A stretch of 21,596 nt of DNA from positions 1 through 21,596 of the forward strand of contig RQSC01000535.1 in NCBI GenBank assembly GCA_013416795.1. Reading direction: 5' to 3'. Below, one piece after another: positions 15,963 through 21,596 of the stretch. Within the stretch, counting starts at the first letter, position 1. Every line of letters starts with the position of its first letter. This stretch comes from Prasinococcaceae sp. CCMP 1430. Its lineage: Eukaryota; Prasinodermophyta; Palmophyllophyceae; Prasinococcales; Prasinococcaceae. A model generated the notes under the pieces. It saw nothing but the letters and a program-made list of their open reading frames with translations. It was not told where the DNA came from and did no database searches. The position numbers and the translations under genes are program-made.

Positions 15963-16052
15963 GAACGCGCGTGCGTTCTATCCAGTGCCCACCTGTCCTC
16001 AGCTCGCCCCAGTTTCTCCTTCCCCTCCCGCGCTTGCCTTTTCGGCGTCGCC

Positions 16053-18212
16053 ATGCCAGGCACTCGCGTGCGCTCCGGCGATGTCTGGAATGCGGTGAGG
16101 GGGGGCGATGCTCGCAAGCTCAGGCGGCTGCTCCGGGCGGGCGCCGACAAGGACGAGAGTGTCGCCTCTCCTGATGGTGGCAAGTTTACGGCATTGCTTG
16201 GCGCAGCGTCGATGGGCAACGCAGACTGCGTGCGATTGCTGCTGGAGGCGGGCGCCGACCCTGACAAGGGATTCCGGGGCCCAGATGGGGTCGAGTTCTC
16301 TTCGCCTGCACACATGGCAGCTCTTAGCGGGCATGCTGACTGCCTCCGAACGCTGCTCGAGGCGGGGGCCGACCGAGACATGGAAGGCGAGGACGGACTG
16401 ACTCCTGCGCTCGTTGCGGTCGACCAAGGGTGCACCGAGTGCCTGAAAATACTGCTCGAAGCGGGCGCCGACAAGGACAAGGCAGATCGCAACGGGGACA
16501 CTCCACTGCACGTCGCCGCAAGGAAGGGGCACATTGAGTGCGTCACAGTCCTGCTCGAGGCGGGCGCCGACATTGGCAAGGGTGGACTCGGGCCGGAGGG
16601 CCCAGACGACAGCGACTGGACTGCCGCACACCATGCAGCTTCTGTGGGGGGAACCGAGTGCCTCCGTGCGCTTCTCGAGGCGGGCGCTGACAAGGACAAA
16701 AAAGCAACGAATGGGGATGCCCCTACACACATTGCAGCTTGTTGTGGGCACCCTGATTGCCTCAGACTTCTGCTCGAAGCGGGCGCCAACATTGACCGCA
16801 CCGACCACGCACTCGGCGCCACGCCACTGATATGTGCGGCAGTACGCGGCGAAACCGAGTGTGTACGAGTGCTGATCGATGCGGGCGCCGACATCGCTAT
16901 CGTCACGACGGAAGGCGAGACGGCGCTTAGCTACGCCGAGAAGTACGGCCACAACGAGGCCGCCGCCTTGCTTCGCGCTGCCACTGCGCGCGCCGCGGGC
17001 GGCCCAGGACAGGCGATGGACTTCTCGCGCATCGTGTGCGTGTGGGACGCGCCGACCGGCGAGGCGGTGCACGTGCTCGAGGGACACGAGGAGTCTGTGA
17101 TTTCGACGCGCTGGAGCCCGGACGGCTCGCGCCTGGCGTCGGCGGGCGGCGACCTAACGGTGCGCGTGTGGGACGCGTGGACCGGCGAGGCGCTGCAGGT
17201 CCTCGAGGGACACGAGGATGCTGTGGACTCAGTGTGCTGGAGCCCGGACGGCTCGCGCCTGGCGTCGGCAAGCGACGACCTAACGGTGTGCGTGTGGGAC
17301 GCGTCGACCGGCGAGGCGGTGCACGTGCTCGAGGAACACGAGGATGTGGTGAGGTCGGTGTGCTGGAGCCCGGACGGCTCGCGCCTGGCGTCGGCAAGCG
17401 CGGACGAGACGGTGCGCGTGTGGGACGCGCCGACCGGCGGGGTGCTGCAGGTCCTCGAGGGACACAAGGGAGACGTGTACCTTGCGCGCTGGAGCCCGGA
17501 CGGCTCGCGCCTGGCGTCGGCGGGCGAGGACGCGACGGTGCGCGTGTGGGACGCGTCGACCGGCGAGGCGCTGCAGGTCCTCGAGGGACACGAGGATGCT
17601 GTGGACTCAGTGTGCTGGAGCCCGGACGGCGCGCGCCTGGCGTCGGCGAGCGACGACACGACGGTGCGCGTGTGGGACGCGTCGACCGACAAGGCGGTGC
17701 ACGTGCTCAAGGGGCACGACCATTTCGTGACCTCGGTGTGCTGGAGCCCGGACGGCTCGCGCCTGGCGTCGGCGAGCCACGACAGGACGGTCCGCGTGTG
17801 GGACGCGTCGACGGGCAAGCGAGTGCGCGTGCTCGAGGGACACACGAATTTCGTGTGGTCAGTGTGCTGGAGCCCGGACGGCTCGCGCCTGGCGTCGGCG
17901 GGCTGGGACAAGACGGTGCGCGTATGGGACGCGTCGACGGGCGAGGCGGTGCACGTGCTCGAGGGACACAGCAATTCCGTGTACTCGGCGTCCTGGAGCC
18001 CGGACGGCTCGCGGCTGGCGTCGGCGAGCTTCGACAGGACGGTGCGCGTGTGGCGATTCACTTTAGGACTGCCTGGCATATACCAGCGCTTGCGCTCGCG
18101 CGAAGTCCGGAGTCGATCCACTCGAGCGCACTGGAGCACTCAAGCGGCGCACGCATGGGCTTCTAGGCGAGAGCTCGCGCGCGGCAATGGCAGCAGCTCC
18201 GCTCCTCCGTAA
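16053..18212 (+). CDS. Ankyrin-repeat / WD40-repeat fusion protein
   Basis: 719 residues from ATG 16053 (GTCGCCATGCC), the first in-frame ATG after the poly(C). Residues ~10-318 hold about nine ankyrin repeats. Most carry the pattern ECLRxLLEAGADKDK, with inserts of up to seven residues after repeats 1, 2 and 5, and a degenerate final cap (TALSYAEKYGHNEAAALLRAA). Residues ~322-667 hold eight 42-residue WD40 units of the form GHxxxVxSVCWSPDGSRLAS, which should close as an eight-unit or seven-plus-one propeller, the first strand coming from FSRIVCVWDA. The last ~50 residues (RFTLGLPGIYQ ... SSSAPP) have no repeat character and may be partly an intron or 3' sequence read through. Both repeat types are protein-binding scaffolds, and no catalytic domain is seen. 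Partners are unknown. No signal peptide is present. Confidence 0.85.
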   Translation: MPGTRVRSGDVWNAVRGGDARKLRRLLRAGADKDESVASPDGGKFTALLGAASMGNADCVRLLLEAGADPDKGFRGPDGVEFSSPAHMAALSGHADCLRTLLEAGADRDMEGEDGLTPALVAVDQGCTECLKILLEAGADKDKADRNGDTPLHVAARKGHIECVTVLLEAGADIGKGGLGPEGPDDSDWTAAHHAASVGGTECLRALLEAGADKDKKATNGDAPTHIAACCGHPDCLRLLLEAGANIDRTDHALGATPLICAAVRGETECVRVLIDAGADIAIVTTEGETALSYAEKYGHNEAAALLRAATARAAGGPGQAMDFSRIVCVWDAPTGEAVHVLEGHEESVISTRWSPDGSRLASAGGDLTVRVWDAWTGEALQVLEGHEDAVDSVCWSPDGSRLASASDDLTVCVWDASTGEAVHVLEEHEDVVRSVCWSPDGSRLASASADETVRVWDAPTGGVLQVLEGHKGDVYLARWSPDGSRLASAGEDATVRVWDASTGEALQVLEGHEDAVDSVCWSPDGARLASASDDTTVRVWDASTDKAVHVLKGHDHFVTSVCWSPDGSRLASASHDRTVRVWDASTGKRVRVLEGHTNFVWSVCWSPDGSRLASAGWDKTVRVWDASTGEAVHVLEGHSNSVYSASWSPDGSRLASASFDRTVRVWRFTLGLPGIYQRLRSREVRSRSTRAHWSTQAAHAWASRRELARGNGSSSAPP
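17043..18050 (+). repeat. Eight tandem 126-bp WD40 units, no indels
   Basis: The TGG of each WD dipeptide occurs at 17043, 17169, 17295, 17421, 17547, 17673, 17799, 17925 and 18051, exactly 126 bp apart. The core TGGAGCCCGGACGGCTCGCG is nearly invariant in DNA, including third positions. Units 2 and 5 encode the same GHEDAVDSVCWSPDG stretch up to one Ser/Ala change after it. Differences concentrate in the loop after the GH and before the WD. Confidence 0.95.
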
Positions 18213-18619
18213 GAAGCGTGTCGTGAGACCGCTCGCGAACATCGCCGCGTCGACCGCCCTCCCTTGCCCTCCCCCCCCTTTTGGCGGTGCGGATGGGTCG
18301 CCACGGGCCGTGACATCGCTCGTAACGCACCGGCCGCGTCCGCGGCGCGGTCCATCGCGCCCCTCTTGGGCGCCGAAGTGCATGCGCGCTCACCACGGCG
18401 CTCGCGCGGCTCCGCGGTTTCGCGGTTTGTTCGGAATTCGACGCGACATGACGTGGCTTCCGGCGGCGCCGATCGCAGCTCGCGCGAACAGGGCCCGGGC
18501 GCTCGGGGCTGTGGCGGCGCGGGCGCCGCCACTCCGCCCGCTGCAGCCTCCTCCCAACACACACACGTACGCTCGCACCGCCCCTCTCTCTTCACTCTCG
18601 CTCTCGTCCATCCGCCGCG
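18213..18619. other. Cyclophilin promoter and leader
   Basis: About 400 bp. It holds a perfect hairpin (18511-18532) and a pyrimidine-rich stretch CCCCTCTCTCTTCACTCTCG (18581-18600) running to the ATG, typical of an initiator/leader in a highly expressed gene. No TATA box is seen. Frames across it are Arg/Ala-rich shadows. Confidence 0.5.
18511..18532. repeat. Perfect inverted repeat GTGGCGGCGC-GG-GCGCCGCCAC
   Basis: 10-bp arms around 2 nt, 88 bp before the cyclophilin ATG. The right arm GCGCCGCCACTC resembles the GGCGCCACTC in the duplicated leader of the ANK-WD40 gene. Confidence 0.7.
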
Positions 18620-19237
18620 ATGGCGCTCCTGCGCAAGGCCTTCGCGCTGTGCGCGCTCGCGGGCGTCGCGGCGCTCGCAGCGACGGCGCCGAGCGCGCGC
18701 GCCGACGCCGAGCCCAAGGTGACGCACAAGGTGTACTTCGACATCGAGGTCAACGGCGCGGCGGCGGGCCGCGTCGTGATGGGTCTGTATGGTGATGTGG
18801 TGCCCAAGACCGTGGAGAACTTCCGCGCCCTCGCCACCGGCGAGAAGGGCGTCGGCAAGGCCGGCAAGCCGCTCCACTTCAAGAACAGCGTCTTCCACCG
18901 CATCATCCCCAACTTCATGATCCAGGGCGGCGACTTCACGCGTGGCGACGGCACCGGTGGCGAGTCTATCTACGGCGCCAAGTTCGCAGACGAGAACTTC
19001 GACCTCAAGCACACTGGCCCGGGCACTCTCTCGATGGCCAACGCCGGCCCCGGCACCAACGGCTCGCAGTTCTTCATCTGCACTGTCAAAACGCCGTGGC
19101 TCGACGGCCGCCACGTTGTCTTCGGCAAGGTCATCGAGGGCATGGACATCGTGCTCAAGATCGAGTCGCAGGGCTCCGGCTCGGGCAAGCCCAAGGCCAA
19201 GGTCGTCATCGCTGACTCGGGCGAGATCGAGGCCTAA
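18620..19237 (+). CDS. Peptidyl-prolyl cis-trans isomerase, cyclophilin, secretory pathway
   Basis: 205 residues, no intron. Residues 1-28 form a signal peptide ending near SARA|DAEP, so the enzyme should enter the ER (or another membrane-bound route) and assist proline isomerisation during folding. The cyclophilin domain fills 34-205. By alignment with human CypA the active-site residues are all present: R94, F99, M100, Q102, F152, W160 (the cyclosporin-sensitive tryptophan) and H165. Motifs [15 protein letters not shown] and [22 protein letters not shown] are canonical. The [14 protein letters not shown] insert is the form seen in CypB-like and plant cyclophilins. It ends GEIEA with no KDEL-type retention signal, so it may be secreted or sit in the lumen of another compartment; a thylakoid-type signal is possible but no twin arginine is seen. 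Confidence 0.95.
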   Translation: MALLRKAFALCALAGVAALAATAPSARADAEPKVTHKVYFDIEVNGAAAGRVVMGLYGDVVPKTVENFRALATGEKGVGKAGKPLHFKNSVFHRIIPNFMIQGGDFTRGDGTGGESIYGAKFADENFDLKHTGPGTLSMANAGPGTNGSQFFICTVKTPWLDGRHVVFGKVIEGMDIVLKIESQGSGSGKPKAKVVIADSGEIEA

Positions 19238-19981
19238 GGCGGGTAGTTGCTGGCACACCGGTGATTGCGAGAATGGGAGGGCTGAGCTGGCCCGCTTGCT
19301 CGCCACAGGGCCAGCCACGCGCTGTAAGCATTGCACCGAAGGCGCGCTCTCGCTGCCGATTTTGAACATGACGGCGCTCTCCTCGCGCGCATGATTTGCA
19401 CACGTGATCGCACACCTCGCCAAAGCCACGTCGCAAGAGGATGGGGTGCAAACAGCCCTTCAAGAAATGTTAGCAAACCCCACCCGCCCCATCTGGAGGC
19501 TTGCTTCTCGTCGGCGTCGCCCTGCTCGCCGAGCTCAGCGCGCCTTGTGCGGCCTTTTGTGGCCGCGCCACCACCCCGCCACGACGACCGCTGCGAGCGG
19601 CAGCGCCTTGGTCATCTTGTGTTGTCGCTTCTCAGACTTCATCACATTTACCCACGGGCGCCTCTTTCTGGTACAGTACTTCTAGCTGGCAGAGCAGCTG
19701 CATTCCGCCTTTGTTGGCCCCCGCCGCGGCGCTTTCGTTTTGATGGGGGGCGGGCAGCCGTTTCCGTTTCCGTTCGTAGCGCGCGGTACCCCTTCGCGCC
19801 CGCGAGCGCCCCCGCGCCACGCACTCCACCCGGGCATCCGCGTCCGCGTTCGCCACAAGGAGCGCCCACGCCGGCGCGGCTGCGAGCGCGCTCGAGCGCG
19901 CCGCGTCAGGGGGCGCCTCGCACAACGCCCGCGCGCCCGCTGGCGCGAGGTCGGGCGCGTCAGCTGGCGCGGACGTGGGCC
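19238..19981. other. Intergenic region before the coiled-coil gene
   Basis: 744 bp. The middle (about 19395-19690) is less GC-rich than the flanks. GGTACAGTACTTCTAGCTGG (19671-19690) contains the short repeat GTACAGTAC. Open frames cross it in all three forward frames, but none shows a domain or sensible start. I see no RNA gene. Confidence 0.45.
19323..19327 (+). promoter_or_regulatory. Candidate TGTAA polyadenylation signal of the cyclophilin gene
   Basis: TGTAA within GCTGTAAGCATTGC, 86 bp after the stop at 19237, a spacing typical of green-algal 3' ends. Confidence 0.4.
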
Positions 19982-21133
19982 ATGCCCGCGCTCGCTATGG
20001 CGCTCGAGACTGACCTGGCGAGCTCCGCCGAGGCCGTGCGTGAGATCGACGCTTGCGTGAGGTCCTTCGACCGGTTCCGTGCGCAGGCTGCGGCCGTTGC
20101 TGCCGCTCAGGCTGCTGTAGCCGCCAATGCAGTCGCTGATGCTGGGGTTTCAGACGGGGGCGAGGCCGTCACCCCTGGATGCCCGGCCTCGCCGTCTCTT
20201 CTCTCCGCTCCGACGGTTTGGTCAGGCGCGCAGCCCGCCAATCGGCTCCTGAGCAGCACCTCGGCACTCACGCGCATGGCTGTGCTTGGCTCTAGAATGC
20301 ACCGAGCGCGTGACGCGCTCTTGCATGCGTCAGATGCACTCGTCGTATCAATCGGCGCCGTGACGCCAACGGCGCTCCTGGAGCGCGTCGGCATGCTCGA
20401 AAACGCGCTCGCGGAGCAGGCTGCCGCTACAGAGAAACTGAGGAGAGACGCCAAGAAGGAAGCCCTGGGCGAGCGCACCATGCGCCGCCAGGTGACTGCG
20501 GCCATCCGATGGTACGCGCTTGCGAGCAAGCTCCAAGCCAGGAAGCAGCGTTTGGAGGACGCGCGCCTTCTTAGGATCGCGCGCACGACCATCCGCACGC
20601 GTGTCGTGGCGGTCGACACTCCGCCGCTGTCACCAGAGTCCAAGGGTGGCTCGCGCCGTGGCCAGCGCGGCGGAGGTGGGGGCCGTGGCGGCCTCGGCAT
20701 TTCGGCATCGCGCGCGGGCTCGCGCACGGGCTCGCGCAGGGGTGCGCGGGCAGGCCCCGGGGCTCCTTCCCGAGCAGCCGGCGACGAGTCGGCGCCCACA
20801 CCATCGTCCGACGGCACGACGTCGCCCTGCACGACTGCACCCGGCTCTGCCGCCGCGTCACCACGCTGGGTGGTGCCCTCGCCGCCTCTGCTGCCACCGG
20901 GCGCGCGTGCACCCCCAGCCGCCTCCGCCCTCGGCGGTGGCCGTGCGGGAGGCGCCCGCGTGCCGGCGCGTCCGGAGCGAACGCGGCCTTCCGCGGAACT
21001 CGCGCGGGTCGCGCGGGTCGCGCCCGCGCGAATTACGCCGCGCGAAATCCCGAATCGCGGCCCGCGGCCGGCCGGGGGGAACGAACGAAGGCCGCGATCC
21101 GCGTGCGCAGGCGCAGTCTCTCTGCCTGACTGA
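19982..21133 (+). CDS. Hypothetical coiled-coil protein with basic, disordered C-terminus
   Basis: 383 residues from ATG 19982 (MPALAMALETDLASSAEAV); a second in-frame ATG lies at 19997. The frame is open from 19331, but upstream residues are Arg/Pro-rich without structure. Residues ~1-45 and ~95-215 are helical. The segment LLERVGMLENALAEQAAATE with the following basic heptads forms a likely coiled coil, and IRWYALASKLQARKQR looks IQ-like. After about 215 it turns into Gly/Arg/Ser/Pro-rich sequence with short repeats (GSRTGSRRGARAG, and RVARVAPAR near 340). I recognise no family. The helical part has ordinary codon use for this window, which is the main reason to call it real; the tail after about 250 may not be translated as shown. 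Confidence 0.45.
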   Translation: MPALAMALETDLASSAEAVREIDACVRSFDRFRAQAAAVAAAQAAVAANAVADAGVSDGGEAVTPGCPASPSLLSAPTVWSGAQPANRLLSSTSALTRMAVLGSRMHRARDALLHASDALVVSIGAVTPTALLERVGMLENALAEQAAATEKLRRDAKKEALGERTMRRQVTAAIRWYALASKLQARKQRLEDARLLRIARTTIRTRVVAVDTPPLSPESKGGSRRGQRGGGGGRGGLGISASRAGSRTGSRRGARAGPGAPSRAAGDESAPTPSSDGTTSPCTTAPGSAAASPRWVVPSPPLLPPGARAPPAASALGGGRAGGARVPARPERTRPSAELARVARVAPARITPREIPNRGPRPAGGNERRPRSACAGAVSLPD

Positions 21134-21596
21134 CCATCACTCCGCAGCCTCTGCCAGATCTCACAACACCGCAAAATCATCCGAGCAAAAAGCCTCACTG
21201 CGCATCATCATCACCCCGCGATCAGATTCGGCCCCGTCCCGCGCGGCGCCGAGACGCGTGTTGTTGTTTGTGCTTGGTTTTTTTGGGTCGTTCGTCGCCC
21301 GTTCCCGCTCTCGGTCGGTCGCGCGCGCGCGGGGTGTGCGGGACGCGCGGACGGGACGGGACGGGAAACGACGACGGCCGTTTTCCGGGTCGTTTCCTGG
21401 GCCGGGCGCGCCTCGCGCGCGCGCCGGACGGAGCGCCTCGCGACGCCGACGACCTGCCTGCGGGGAGGAGGAGTAGGGGAGGGGAGGGTGGCGCCTTATC
21501 TCGCGCTCGCCTGCAGCTGCTGCGGCGGCGGCTGGGCCGCGAGATGGGGGGGGAGAGGCGGGGAGGTGCGCGCGCGCGAGCGGCTGCGCGCGCAAT
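21134..21596. other. 3' flank and GC-rich sequence at the window end
   Basis: An AT-richer start (21134-21225) is probably the 3' end of the preceding gene. Then come T7 (about 21279-21285), alternating CG tracts, three ACGGG units near 21351-21365, and a purine-rich block (about 21462-21490). No gene is supported; it could be the promoter of a gene beyond the window. Confidence 0.4.

Larger units (their letters stand above)
15274..16052. other. Long leader/promoter region of the ANK-WD40 gene
   Basis: It holds a T9 run then an alternating GC tract (15619-15640), two copies of a leader segment, a poly(C) tract, four AGGGC repeats (15886-15905) and TTTTCGCGCG at 15861-15870, an E2F-like match. 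On the minus strand a GTAAGT donor-like site lies at 15281-15276, just upstream of the retroelement-like frame. Minus-strand frames in 15304-15591 show no domain. Confidence 0.5.

Noticed and set aside
15575-18139. Long minus-strand ORFs under the ANK-WD40 gene (443, 362 and 402 codons)
   Set aside because: Mirror images of the repeats on the plus strand; the period explains their length and no independent family signal is seen.
19331-19981. N-terminal extension of the coiled-coil gene's frame from 19331
   Set aside because: Arg/Pro/Ala-rich with no structure and crossing the likely 3' end of the cyclophilin gene; it is stop-free by composition.
1-21596. CRISPR arrays, bacterial operons or insertion sequences
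   Set aside because: No spaced direct repeats of the CRISPR kind, no transposase and no Shine-Dalgarno-led gene strings; the gene content is eukaryotic.

Overview
The window looks like nuclear DNA of a small, GC-rich, gene-dense photosynthetic eukaryote. The evidence is spliceosomal introns with GT..AG ends, a mitochondrial complex I 75-kDa subunit gene carried in the nucleus, a plastid/cyanobacterial-type ribosomal protein uL4 exon, an ANT/WRI1-type double-AP2 factor, a PP2-A10-like protein known from plants, and TGTAA hexamer-like polyadenylation signals after several stops. Together these favour a green-lineage picoalga (prasinophyte or prasinodermophyte). A haptophyte or other alga is not excluded. 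The organism is an inference; no marker sequence settles it.

Layout. 1-506: 5' part of a plastid-type uL4 gene that stops at a splice-donor-like site. 763-2901: NDUFS1, same strand, no targeting peptide visible. 3002-4670 (minus): a three-exon MFSD5/MOT2-type transporter, convergent with NDUFS1. 5269-7746: a sulfotransferase fused to a PLOD-like glycosyltransferase domain, with a recent 138-bp tandem duplication in the linker and a G-rich tract against its start codon. 8321-9295: a second sulfotransferase-like gene. 9890-11347: a PP2-A10-like membrane-anchored protein, preceded by two strong perfect hairpins. 12019-14253: a two-AP2-domain transcription factor with a TATA-like box and an overlapping upstream ORF. 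14496-15273 (minus): a frameshifted ORF pair resembling the C-terminus of a non-LTR retroelement. 16053-18212: an ankyrin/WD40 fusion with eight exact-length 126-bp WD units, preceded by a duplicated leader and a 33-nt poly(C). 18620-19237: a secretory cyclophilin. 19982-21133: an unrecognised coiled-coil protein.

The genes do not form one pathway. The only functional pairing I can argue for is the two adjacent sulfotransferase-type genes (5269-9295), both with N-terminal membrane/signal segments. They point to sulfated, glycosylated material made in the secretory pathway. The most unusual items are the sulfotransferase/glycosyltransferase fusion, the truncated uL4 exon joined to NDUFS1, and the homogenised ANK/WD40 gene. 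Exon structures are read by eye from reading frame and family alignment from memory; no search was run.
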